Shown piece by piece: positions 12,930 to 24,699 of a stretch of DNA of 64,000 nt. Positions within the stretch are counted from its first letter, which is position 1; every line of letters begins with the position of its first letter. A model generated the notes under the pieces. That model was not told the DNA's origin, did not search any database, and saw only the letters and a program-made list of their open reading frames with translations. The stretch is from the NCBI GenBank assembly GCA_007570785.1, contig ML664175.1:9835441-9899440 (forward strand). The letters are read 5' to 3'. Both the position numbers and the translations under genes were made by a program. The stretch is from Antilocapra americana (lineage: Eukaryota; Chordata; Mammalia; Artiodactyla; Antilocapridae).

Positions 12930-14300
12930 AGGCATGCTCATTTTCAGATAGGATTTATCTTAATCCAACACATAATGCCTTGTTTTCAACCACACATACA
13001 TAGAAAACGCAAGGGGAAAAAAACTGTACTGTCAGAAGATAAAACAATCAGCAGAACCAGACTTAGATTTAACCCAGCTACTGGAACTACTACAAAGAAA
13101 AATTTAAATTATTATGATTACTATTTTATACGCTTTGGTAGAAAAAGGAGGACAATACCCATGATCAGATGGAAACTTTATCAAAAGATCAGAAACCATA
13201 ATAACCAATGCAAATGCTAGGGAAAATAATCCAAGCAAATCACAATGACAGAAATGAAATGCAAAAAATTTTTGATGGGTTCATCAATAGACCTTACACA
13301 ATTAAAAAAAAAAGAATCAGTGAACAGGTCAATAGATTAAAAATTACCCAAACTGAAATACTAAAAAGAAAAAAAAAAGAGTATGGGGGGAAGCGAGGTG
13401 GGGAGTTTAGAACAGGGCATCTAAGAACAGGAATTAACATCAAATGGTATAACATGTGTGAAATTGAAACCCCAGAAGCAGAAGATACAGCACAGGGCAG
13501 AGAATACCAATCAGGATGAATGTCAAAAATAAATACATAAATAGATAAACATATAAACAAACAAATGAACAAACCAGACTTTAGACACATCATGTTCAAA
13601 CTGATAAAAACTAAAGACAAGGACAAAACCTTGAGAGTAACCAAAGAAAATCATACTTACATACTCGTATAGAAACAAAGACAAAAACTACAGTAAGACA
13701 TCTCATCGGAAAATATGCAAGGCAAAAGACAACAAAGTGATGTCTTTAAACTGCTGAAAGAAAACAGTAAATCCAGAATTCTATACTCACCAAAAATTCA
13801 CTTTCAAAAATGAAAAACAAAAGATTTTTTTGAAGGGAAAAAACATGGAATAAATAATTACCAGTTGATCTGCAACATGAGTTATTGCAAATGAAGCTGT
13901 TTAGGCAAAAGAAATGTGATACCAGATAGAAACCAATAACTACATAAAGAGAGAGCAAGCACTAGATATGGTAAAAATAAAGGTGAATACAAAAATTGTT
14001 TAAGTATTTAATTGCTTTAAAAAACACTATTCTGTCTTTGTAACCCAATTAAGAGTAAAATATATGATAACATTAGACACAAGAAGAGCACACAAAATAC
14101 TGACATCAAGAATAAGAGAGGCTTATCATTGCAGACCTCACAGACATCAAAATAATAAGGAACTACTACAAACAACTGTATACATATAAATTCATAACAG
14201 ATAAAATGTACCAATTCCTCAAAAACACAAACACCAAAATAAACCAGTAACCAAGAAATCATATATTCAGTAAAGACATTTATTTGTAGCTAAAAATCTG
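12930..14300 (+). mobile_element. HAL1 / L1 ORF1-region remnant
   Basis: The text follows the HAL1 (half-L1) type of ORF1 and 3' region in order: AGAATCAGTGAACAGGTCAA, ACACATCATGTTCAAACTGA, TAAAGACAAGGACAAAACC, CTGCTGAAAGAAAACAGTAA, ATTCTATACTCACCAAAAAT. Open frames at 12975-13220 and 13208-13519 are pieces of decayed ORF1. The exact subfamily is uncertain. Confidence 0.65.
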
Positions 14301-14521
14301 TCAAACAAAACTTTCTGTAGAAGACAGCCACGTAGGAGAAGGCTGATACTGCCTAGTTCACTTATGTACTCTACAACATAGAAATGCTACTCAAAAAATC
14401 AATGCTGAACCTACCTTGCTTCATTTTTACTCAGAAAGGGACAAGCTATATTAAGCAATATTTTAAGAACTGACATCAAGAAAGCAACTACAAAAGCAAA
14501 ATCATTTCTACACTCATACAT

Positions 14522-14756
14522 AGACTGCCCAGTTTTGTTGTTGTTTAGTTGTTAAGTCATGTCCCATTCTGTGTGACCCCGTGAACTGTAGCCCAGCCAA
14601 TCTCTTCTGTCCATGGGATTTCCCAAGCAAGAATACCGGCGTGGGTTGCCATTTCCTTGACAGGGACTCGTCCCAACCCAGAGATGGAACCTATGTCTCC
14701 TGCAGTGCAGGTGGATTCTTTACCACTGAGCCACCAGGGAAGCCCAGACTGCTCAG
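14522..14756 (-). mobile_element. Bov-tA SINE, 11-bp duplication
   Basis: The element (14533-14745) runs on + from TTGTTTAGTTGTTAAGTCAT to GCCACCAGGGAAGCCC. Flanks AGACTGCCCAG (14522-14532) and AGACTGCTCAG (14746-14756) differ at one base. Confidence 0.87.
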
Positions 14757-15210
14757 TAAAAAACTTATATAACTCTGAATGTTATATTCAGACTGCCTGT
14801 TTAAGACAGCTAAAATGTATTCAAACTATTTCTATATTAAAAATTATTTAAATCTTCTTGAGTCTCAGAAAATAGTATCTCCTAAAAAGATTAATTTGCC
14901 AATCTGTCAAATGTGTGATATTTTAATGATATCAGAATTTTTAAGTCATAAAATTATTTCTATTACTTACTAATTGAAATAAATAACAGGCATGTGAAAT
15001 ATAATAATGTCCTTGTCAAAATAAACCACTTATAATTTTACTGAGTTAAAAATTTTTTATATTAATGAAAACAAAAATCTCAATTTTTTTCCTTTTGATA
15101 ACATGACAATAATTCCTAGTGATGTACACACACTGAATAGAAGTTTTAAAAATCACACCAACAATACTTTCAACTGTAAGTCTTTAAGAGGAAGGAAATA
15201 CATAATTTAC

Positions 15211-15256
15211 CTCAGACACAGGTTCTTGTTCCTTTGTGGGACCTTCATTTTTCAAT
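15211..15256 (-). CDS. ZNF280D: ZNF280D exon K: 46-nt exon of the C-terminal tail
   Basis: The exon is 46 nt, with acceptor ttttcaag and donor gtaaa. After the base completing Glu it encodes LKNEGPTKEQEPVSE and ends in phase 0. This matches the segment following the fingers in ZNF280D. No continuation is visible between 1 and 15210, so the remaining tail exons should lie beyond the left edge, giving a following intron of more than 15 kb. The small size makes boundaries dependent on phase agreement with exon J. Confidence 0.87.
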
Positions 15257-18200
15257 CTTGAAAACAAAATAAGTATTGAGTATTTAATTTTATGTTTACA
15301 ATATAGAAACAAGAAACAGATTTTTTGCATGCTTAAAATAATTTAAATGTAGATCCATATTAATGTACATTTATACTATAATAGTAAATTATCTCTATAA
15401 TAAATACTTAAGGGAAAAATAAAATGCACAAGAATAAATAGTAGGTTCAATATATGTTCTAAATAAATGAGTACAGATAAATATTTCCTTCTCTAAAAAC
15501 AAAAGCACTTAAGAAATGTTCTCCATGTTAAGTACAAATTTAAAAAAAGCCATAAAACATTAGCTATGTGACAAAAAGACATTACTCTCTGAAAAATGAA
15601 ACGAAGTTTGTATGTGTAATATATATAACATGCATCAGTATTTACTACTAAAGGACTCAAAAAGTGAGAGAAAATAAATACTTTATCTATTATAAAGTTC
15701 AAAATAGTAATGTCATTTCAATATATGTTACAATGAACTTACTTTAGAAGTGGTAAAATTACAGAAATAATTTAGAATTTTGAAGGATGTATTCTCTTAA
15801 AAACTCATAAGCATAGCTCAAATATTAAACATAAATTTATAAACTTTTATTTCTAAAAAACTACTAACATTACAATATTAATAAAGGCATATGTCATCTA
15901 TAAAATCTTTTTTAAAATATCAATTTAACATAAAAACTAGCTTCTCCAAAGATCTTTGTTTTAAATTGCTGATAACTAAATATTTGGTGATATAATATAT
16001 TGAACAATTTTAATCTGCATATGTAGAATGTCCACCTGATCAGAAATGCTATTAAAAAAGTTAAGTGATTCATAACTTAATGAAGGATAAAACTATACTT
16101 AAGGATTAACATATTCAACATAAGCAACAACTACACTGACTTAAATTTCTTAGACAAAAATGAAGACATCTAATAGGACAGACATTATCAACCATCCTAA
16201 AAGCTAATCGCATGGTTATTTAATGAAATATGGAGTTGGCAAACACCCCTCCTTGTCCATTCTCCAAGGGCACATTAAAAAAACTAGGTTTATAGATGCT
16301 ACTATTTTTCTAGATATTAATAACTATGTAAAATTACTTAAGCACATTTTAGTTACTACATGAAGATGTAAATAATTTAAAATAGGACAAGTCCTTGTAG
16401 TTGAAGTACTATATTGGCAGTATTTACAGTAATTTTCAACTAATTCTGCTAAAAAAAAACCTAAATGAATAAAATTTGCACAAAAAAAAGGCAAAATACG
16501 TAAATGTCTATCATTTCTTGGGTTAAAGGTTTTGTAATTCTCTCAGGTATTTACTTGTGAACAAGAGTATTCATACAGGTAAAATAATATCACATGTACA
16601 GTACAACATCACTGCTTTAAAAATATATATAGGGAAAATAATTGTTTTAAGAATAACAAGTATAAACTTATAAGAAAACATAAAAAATTTTGGTTTCTGT
16701 TGAAGGAAACATAAAATAGATATGAATTTATTTTTTATTTATAAATATTTTATTTTAAACTCAGTTTGAAAAATTGGTACTAAATTATTATAACTATTGG
16801 TTATAAAATAGTTTAAAAATATTTCATAAAAGAATTCTCCTTTTCAGCTTATTAATGGAAATGTTATCAAGACAGATCTCAAATTCTTACAAAAGAAACA
16901 TTACCATGCTAATCACTTTCACATACAGCTATTCTAATAAATTGATTTTATGCAGCAATTAAAATGAAAGCTATTAAGCATGTGTTACCATTATTGTTGG
17001 TATTTTAACTGGGGAAACTGAATTTTCTTAATATCTCTGCAAAGGAGGTTGGTAACAGGTTTTTGTTACTCTTCATTTTACTGGCTAAGAAACTGGTAGA
17101 TGAGAATAAAATAAATAATGGAAATAACTAGCAAAAAGAAGCTATGTTTCCAATCTTGTTTTGTGGCTTTAACCATACTGGTATTCTGCTTAAGGGACAG
17201 AATTGTAATAACCAGTGAAAATATTAGAAAAACAAATCTAAAAAATTAGAAAAAGCCCACTACATAAAATTTCATTGAGATACAAAATTCATCATTAAAA
17301 TATACACCACAATCTTGTAACTACAAAAGCATACTTGAGATCAACAAATTTTTAAACACTACTAATACATCACTAACATTTTGAAAAGAAAAAATGTTCT
17401 TACCTTTAATCTTACTCATTAAAGATGCCTGCTGAAATAGTCATCATTTGAGATATTCAATTGCTTGGTAGAAGACAGTGAAATTTGCTAAGCTCAAAGT
17501 TCTGAGCTAATGACCTGCCATTAGATAATTATACTTTTCACCTATGAATTCTGCAATATTTTAAAATAAATTTTGCATAGCACTCAAAACAAACACTATT
17601 TAAGATTCCAATGTTAAGGGAACAGAAGGACTGACTGGTCATTTCAACAACTACCACTAAAGATCAAAACTGCAAATAATTTTTCTTTGCTATGTAAACC
17701 TGCTTTCCCCTTAAGGTTCAAAATGAAATAAATGTCCCTACTTGCAATTTTTCTGTAGATGACATAATCAATCCAGTTATAGGTAAATTACAACGTTGTG
17801 TTCATTTGAGGTTTCATTCACTATAAATATACCATGAGGTAGAGGGAAGTGTTATAAGGGGGGAAGTGTTTGTATTCATTTCTGTCAGACCACATTCTTT
17901 TCTTCTAACACCATTTATAAGTCAAAAATTTTATTACTGATTTTTTAAATGTAATTTTTAAAAATATTTATAAGCAAACTAAAAAAGCTGAAAGGAGGTT
18001 TACAACAAGCCAGTAGTAAAGTCAACCAGTTCTCAAGACCTTTCACTTACATATTCATACTAACCATCACACAGTGCACCATTCTGATAGTTCATTTTGA
18101 GAGGTCTTAACAGATGTGTGGAAAGGATGATCTAAACATTTACCAGGTTGCACATGTATCAGGTAATGTGTTAAAAGTTGTCCAGGAAATGCACTGAAGC

Positions 18201-18285
18201 GAATGTTTACACAATTGTCAAGTGTTCAAAAGGAGACATCTATATTGGGGCTATACAAAGGACTGCGACATTATGAAGGGGAAAG
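15257..18285. other. ZNF280D intron segment, AT-rich, no feature seen
   Basis: This is the right-hand side of exon K, in the long J-K intron. It is very AT-rich with no exon or repeat that I can name. Confidence 0.5.
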
Positions 18286-18289
18286 ATGC

Positions 18290-18660
18290 AAGAAAGCAAT
18301 GAAAATACTACAGTGAACGTGGTTTTGCAGCAGGAGCTGAGGCTAGGAAAGCAGGGAAAGGCAAGTCAAGGCAGAGCAAAAGCAAATGAATGTAAGACAA
18401 GATGACGATGATACAATACTGAGTGACCTCATATGACTTTAGAAAGGAGGGAACAAGAAAGAGTAGTCAATGACACAACTGAAGAGATAGCAAGGACTAC
18501 TTTAGGATAGGTCTTGAGTGTCACACTAAGGTGTGCTAAGAACTTTATTCTAAGGTTAATAAGAAAGTATGATTAGATTTGTGCATCAGAAAAAGAAAAG
18601 GGCAGTATCAGAAGAGGATAAGCTCCAGTCAGGGAGCCCAGATAAGAGACATTTAATGAC
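18290..18660 (-). repeat. L2 LINE relic
   Basis: The + strand reads like the reverse complement of an L2 3' region: GCAGGAGCTGAGGC, GGATAGGTCTTGAGTGTCAC, AAGAACTTTATTCTAAGGTT, then a segment ending near GATTAGATTTGTG. It is degraded. Confidence 0.55.
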
Positions 18661-18801
18661 CGACAAAAGAACAACAAAGTGGCTAAGCTGATTTTTTTTT
18701 TAATCAAAATATGGGTTGTAGTTTTTGACTCAAAAAGAATAAATAATGGTTAGACACATAAACTTGTTAATGAAAAAGCCACAGAAATTGGGGAGTCACA
18801 C

Positions 18802-19042
18802 GGCATCTCACCTGGGCTTCCCTGGTGGCTATAGGTAGAGAATCTGCCCACAATGCAGGAGACCTGGGTTTGATCCCTGGGTTGGGAAGATCCCCTGGAG
18901 AAGGGAATGGCAAGCCACTCCAGTACTTTTGCCTGGAGAATCCCCACGGACAGAGGAGCCTGGCGGGCTGCATTCCATTGGGTCTCAAAGAATCAGGCAC
19001 GCCTGAGTAACTAAGCACAGCACAGCACAACATGGCATCTCA
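18802..19042 (+). mobile_element. Bov-tA SINE with 9-bp duplication
   Basis: The element (18813-19030) runs from GGGCTTCCCTGGTGGCTATA to CTGAGTAACTAAGCACAGCA. GGCATCTCA flanks it at 18802-18810 and 19034-19042. Confidence 0.9.
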
Positions 19043-19095
19043 ACTACAAATAGTTTAAAGTCACTGCACTCCTAATGCTTGCTTACTCAGGTACG

Positions 19096-19222
19096 ATCAG
19101 GCAAGAATACTGGAGTGGGTCGTCATTCCCTTCTCTAGGGGATTTTCCTGACCCAAGGATTGAACCTGGGTCTCCAGCATTGCAGGCAGATTTTTTACCG
19201 TCCGAGCTACCAAAGAATCCAG
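19096..19222 (-). mobile_element. Partial Bov-tA SINE
   Basis: The + strand reads GGCAAGAATACTGGAGTGGG to CGAGCTACCAAAGAATCC, that is the tRNA-like head and middle. The Bov-A 3' end is absent. Confidence 0.82.
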
Positions 19223-19499
19223 TCTTACTAAAGGGACTAATTTATGCCTAATGTTTGCTGAAATGTCCTACTGTACATGTATCGTAGTAATACTACTCTA
19301 AGATTGGGAAACTAGATTTAGATTCTGGTCCCAATGTTACAACTGTACCAGTTGTTGCCTACACTTCTGGGGAAACAAAGGGTCTTCACTTTGAAGCTCA
19401 AGCCCACCCATCCACTCATGGAGTAAACAAGGCAGGAAAGTACATTTGGAACCACAAGCACAATCAGGGAAGCAATAGGCTATAGCACTTTTTAGTTTA

Positions 19500-19700
19500 G
19501 TCTCTCAAGACAGACGACCATAAAATTAAATTGAGGCTCTTGTAACAGCTGTGACTTTGGGCAAATGACTTAACCTGTATCTCAGCTGTCTCATCCATAA
19601 AATTGGGACAAGAACAGTGTATATCTCACTAGTTTGTGAGAATTAAACAAATCAATGTAAAAGATATAGTGTATGTACTCAATGTTAGTTATTATTACAT
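19500..19700 (+). repeat. MIR SINE relic
   Basis: The MIR core is visible: GACTTTGGGCAAATGACTTA, TCAGCTGTCTCATCCATAAA, TGTGAGAATTAAACAAATCA and a tail like CTCAATGTTAGTTATTATTA. Confidence 0.78.
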
Positions 19701-19704
19701 CCAT

Positions 19705-22390
19705 GGGTTGAGGTCAGGAATCAATCATACTGTCTAGAATTTATTTGAGTGTGTAACACAGGCTCTTCAAGCTTTTTACCCAAATATCTTCTGTTTTGAG
19801 AGTCTTCTGCCATACTTCCCCCATTCTCAAACAAAATATATTCGGTATTCATTTTCACTGCTGATCAATTTACTCTAGCATGAAATGATCTACCCTTTTC
19901 TAAAAACACGGGTATGATTTGGTCACCAGGGAGGATAAGAGTAAAAAATCATTTTAGGTGGACAGAGGAAAGAACCAGGTAAAGACAAAGGATTAAGAGA
20001 AACAAAATACTTATAGGTAATAACATGAAGCAAAAGATAAGACCATAAGTGGAGGCAGATTCTAATACCTATTTGGGCTATAATTTTACTTCATTTTTAA
20101 AAAATTGTATGGCAATATTGAATTAGGCCCTGAATACTTGTAATGCATATACAAACTATCCTCAGAATCAGGAAACTGAAAAAATGGTAGTAAACACAGA
20201 AAAACTGATAGAAGTCGGTAGAATTTGCCCTAAGTGAAGGACTACATCAAATTTCATTTATCTTCCCCTTTCAATGGGTCTTCCATCATTTCCTGATTAA
20301 CAGGCAGAAGCCTGAAATGCCAGAAACCACTGTGTTTTGATACACAGCTTCTACTTACTAACCTTGCAATTATATACCAGGGGCAAGTGTATTGTATCCA
20401 CTTTGAAAAGGAAACCCAACTTTACAGTTACTAAAGATTTGACTTGAGACAGTAATGAGATAATAATATCCATGGCAGGATAAAATAATCTAAGGGCATG
20501 ACCCTTTATTATCTCCAATCCCAGTTATATTTCAAAAGTTTAGAGAAAAAAAAAGCCCCAAATAAATTCTGTGTATCTCATAGATGAAATCAGTTTTTTT
20601 TCTTGCTAAACCAAATATATGAAATAAGACACTGACAATTCTGAACAGTTAAAACACCTAGTAATTTGGATTATAATCAGTCAATAATTCCTCCAAGTAA
20701 GTTCAGAACTTCACAGGAAAATAATGGAATGACTCTTTACAAATTCAATGGAAATAAAGTTAGTAGAAGCAAACATTTTTTAACAGATATATTATTTTCA
20801 AATATAAAACTTATTTTTAAATAAGGGTGCCATTCTGCTTCTAAAAGTAGTTTGCATTTATGAAAGTTAATGACACTGGTTTAGCTGACAACAGTATAAC
20901 AAAATGGTATTTCTCTTTGGAACAAGTCCAGACTCTCTTCTGGTACAGCATTTCACAAAAATCATAATGTTATATATACATGTGTTAGGGGTTTAACTAA
21001 TTACGAAATCAGTTTACTGTGCGGCCCTGTGAAGATATGGATTCAGTGTCTCCATTTCCGATTGCCTATTCTGCAGTTATTCTGGTGGCAGGAACTATAT
21101 CTTTTACATGTTTGCAATTCCAGTAGTTGACAAAAGAGTCTTGCACACTGAAGGCCAGGAATCAATGTTTGGTGTCAATGAATATGTGGAAGGGTTACCT
21201 ATATTATACTATGAAAGAGCCATGTAGTTACCACTGATGTTAAATATAAAGTTTAGTAGCCAGAAATACAAGAGAGAAATTCACAGCCTCAAGCAAAGTC
21301 AGCTTTATGTTTTCATTTTTTCCTAGTATTCTTTATATTAGGAGAATTTAATCAAATATAAAACATTCTAATCCATAAAACACATTTTACCTCTTTCAAA
21401 TCTTCAAAACAATCATGTACAGATTATTTATATGATGAATAAACTGAACTTAAACATGAAGTAAGTAACTTGAACATGAGAGAGCTGGGTTTTGAACTCC
21501 GGTTGTTGCCTTTACATTATACTCTGCTTAGAACAAAACTGAAAGTCATTGAGAGAACTAAAACAACTTTGAAAATCACTTCAAATTGTGGCTTTTAGGA
21601 CATTTGATTCACTCAATAAACACACACTTTGGCTAAACAGCCAAGTTTCCCAAGCTTGATTTATTACAGCCTTACTATGGATTCTTGTGCTCTGAAGACT
21701 GCTAAAGAGAAAATCCTATTTTCAACTTTTTGTCAAGAAAACAAATGTTGTAAAATATAAAACTTTACTTCCAATGTATGTTATATTTAATCTATCCAGG
21801 TAGATATATAGAAGAAGATGAAGAAAGGAAAAAATATGATAGGAGATTAACACATAGAAAAGGGCAATTCCATGACTGAGTTACAATGTCACATCTGAGA
21901 AAAGTAGGTTAAAAAAAAAATATTTCAAAGGTCTACAAAAGAAGGAGACCCTTTACTATTGATAACTAGCACAGTTACACATTTTCATAAACTTAGTAAT
22001 ACTTGGTAAGTAGCCAAGGTGATTCGAAATGAATGCCTGGCAATAATTAATAAAAAGTTATCTTTAAAAAAGAGCTTCTATAAGCTCAAAAAAAAAAAAA
22101 AAGCTTTCCTCCTAAGCAGAGAGATTACATACTAGTTTTCAACAAGGGTGTTTGTTTTTTCATAGTCTTTAGACAGGAAAAGTCAGAAGTACAATCAAAT
22201 TCTAAAATTTGAGAATTATATAAAGTGCAATTGAACACTGCAATAAATGCCATCCATCCAGCAGTTTGGAGGAATATACTCCAAGATCCGTGAACTATGA
22301 ACCCAACTTGCAAGTAACTGCAGTACAGATGGATTGCTACTGAAACTCTCAATGATGAGATTTCACTGATACGCAGTTCCCAGTCTCCTG
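19705..22390. other. ZNF280D intron segment with a weak MIR relic
   Basis: Nothing is recognisable apart from 21375-21530. That part looks like a minus-strand MIR (GATGAATAAACTGAACTTAA, GAGAGCTGGGTTTTGAACTC). A poly(A) tract lies at 22088-22102. Confidence 0.5.
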
Positions 22391-22391
22391 A

Positions 22392-22500
22392 AAGTAGCAG
22401 TAATAGCAGTATTAATAGCAGTAACAGCTGGTGTAGCAGCAGGAACAGCAGTAACTAGAAGTGATAATAGCAGCAGCAGCAGTAGAGCAACGGCACCAAC
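22392..22500. repeat. Imperfect (AGC/AGT)n microsatellite
   Basis: It consists of repeated AGCAGTA and AGCAGC triplets with interruptions (AGTAACAGCTGGTGTAGCAG, then AGCAGCAGCAGCAGTAG). Confidence 0.8.
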
Positions 22501-22509
22501 AACATGCAT

Positions 22510-22770
22510 TTATTGAATGACTACTTTTTGTCAGGATAGTGCCAAATAATTTTAATTATTTAAATAATTTAAATTAATAATTTTATGTCCCCAGATTATC
22601 TCTATTTCTTATTGCCACCCTGCAAAGACTGTTACATAACTTTCACAAATAAGGAAGATCAAGTGAAGTGATTTTCACAAGGCTACAGAGCTGGTTAGAT
22701 ACACAACTAGGATTTAAACCCAGAACTGCCTTACTTCAAAGCTGTATTACTTTCTCAACACTATACAGAA
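22510..22770 (-). repeat. MIR SINE relic
   Basis: The order on + fits a reversed MIR: TTATTGAATGACTACTTTTT, AATAAGGAAGATCAAGTGA, GGCTACAGAGCTGGTTAGA, GGATTTAAACCCAGAACTGC. Confidence 0.7.
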
Positions 22771-23091
22771 GTAAGGATAAAGATATTTTTCAGTGTGGAG
22801 GATTAAAAACAGTAGGTTCCTACACTTCAATAAATGATATAGAAAAAGAGAACCATAATAGCTTCTCCATGTTTGTGGAGGAAGATAAGCTCTTCCAGGC
22901 GGGTAAGTACCAAAGTGATTAGAGTAAGGCTCTACAAGGATCTCAAAATCAGAGAGGCAGACTGAAAATATGAAATGAACTATATAGTATGGTCAGTATA
23001 AGGCAGTATAATTTAGGGAAAACTAAGACAGGTGGACCTAGAAGCATTCATAATCATTCTTTAAACAATACAAGTTTATTGGGCTTTAGCG

Positions 23092-23355
23092 GAGAAGGCA
23101 ATGGCACCCTACTCCAGTACTCTTGCCTGAAAAATCTCATGGACGGAGGAGCCTGGTAGGCTGTAGTCCATCGGGTCGCTAAGAGTCAGACATGACTGAG
23201 CGACTTCACTTTCACTTTTCACTTTCATGCATTGGAGAAGGAAATGGCAACCCACTCCAGTGTTCTTGCCTGGAGAATCCCAGGGACGGGGGAGCCTGGT
23301 GGGTTGCCATCTATGGGATCGCACAGAGTCGGACACGACTGAAGCAACTTAGCAG
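23092..23355 (+). mobile_element. Bov-A2 dimeric SINE
   Basis: Two Bov-A monomers are in tandem: GGAGAAGGCAATGGCACCCT to GACTGAGCGACTTCACTTTC, then GGAGAAGGAAATGGCAACCC to GGACACGACTGAAGCAACTT. A TTCACTTTCAC linker separates them. There is no tRNA-like head. Confidence 0.9.
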
Positions 23356-23574
23356 CATTGAGCTAAAAATCTAAATGTTATAACTAATACATGATTCAGA
23401 TTATTTGCTTTTAAGAAATATTTACTGGGTTAGGTTCACTTAACATAAATGATTTGTGAAAATGGTATGAGAAGTTAGAATGAAAAGCAGGCTGAAGATT
23501 AGGATAATTCTATCTGAATAAAATGTAGGCAGAGGTGAAATCATGAAAAGTAGTAAGATGATAAATTTACACTT

Positions 23575-23815
23575 ACATAGTGCTGCTTCCTATCTGCCAA
23601 TCATTTTCTAAATACCATATACATATATTAACTCATTTAATTCCCTCTACAGTTTATGAACAGGTAGTTGTTTATATCCATTTTACAAATGGGGAATGAG
23701 GCACAGGAATCTGTAACCTACCCAAAATCACACATGTTCTAGTAAACAGCAAGGTAGGAACTCCAAACCAGGCAACGAACTGCAGAGCCTGTGCTCACTA
23801 TACCACGCTGTATCT
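23575..23815 (-). repeat. MIR SINE relic
   Basis: It is a reversed MIR on +: ATTAACTCATTTAATTCCCT, CCATTTTACAAATGGGGAAT, GAGGCACAGGAATCTG, CAGAGCCTGTGCTCACTATA, CCACGCTGTATC. Confidence 0.85.
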
Positions 23816-24469
23816 TTAAGAGTTTGAGGGTGTTTAAAATGAAGATAGGTTTTAAATCACCTAATCTTAGTGTCAAAGAAGACCTCCTGAGGCTGTTTAA
23901 ATAGGAAGTAAAACTTTACTACATAGGAAAGTCCTTAACAGATAATAAAAGGCTGAAAATAAGTCTCAAGAAAAGCAGATGAGTGGGTAGACTGATAAGC
24001 TAAGCATAAAGAGTTACAGAAAGAAGCCAGAGATTGAGAGAATGAGAGATTGTTAAGCTTCTTAGTGTTAAATCATGTAAAGTAACCATACTCTCCAACA
24101 AAAAAAAATCCCTTGCTATTGTAATCTGAGGCAGAATAAACTATTAACTGGTCTATCTCTGTTATATACTTAATAGATTTTACAAACATCATAAGGAGGT
24201 TATCATTTTTCTGATATAATTTCTAAAAATATGAAAATGTATATTGCTAGCATCTACTTACAAACTCTTATCTTACAAATGATTCATAACCTAAGTGAAA
24301 TATCTAGAAACCCATCTTGGGCAACACTCTACACAGCTGCTTTTTATTTCTCAGTTCATAAAATCTGGAGGACTCCAGATCAGTATTCCACACACTATTC
24401 CAAGGAGATAAAGAAGTTCATAACTATTCAAAGAAAAAAATTCTAAGGTCAAATAAATATTCTCTTAGG

Positions 24470-24697
24470 GGGCTTCCCTGGTAGCTCAGACAGTAAAGAA
24501 TCTGCCCACAGCGCAGGAGACCTGGGTTCAATCCCTGGGTTGAGAAGATCCCCTGGAGGAGGAATTGGCAACCCACTCCAGCACTACTGCCTGGAGAATT
24601 CCATGGACAGAGGAGCCTGGAAGACTACAGTTCATGAGGTCACAAAGAGTTGGACACGAATGAGCAACTAACATTTTCACTTCAGTTTTTCACTTTA
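24470..24697 (+). mobile_element. Bov-tA SINE
   Basis: It is full length, from GGCTTCCCTGGTAGCTCAGA to GAATGAGCAACTAACATTTT, with a TTTCACTT-rich tail. No clear flanking duplication was seen. Confidence 0.9.
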
Positions 24698-24699
24698 GA

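Noticed and set aside
22392..22500. CRISPR-like short repeat series
   Set aside because: The AGC/AGT repeats have no regular spacers and the DNA is mammalian; it is a microsatellite.
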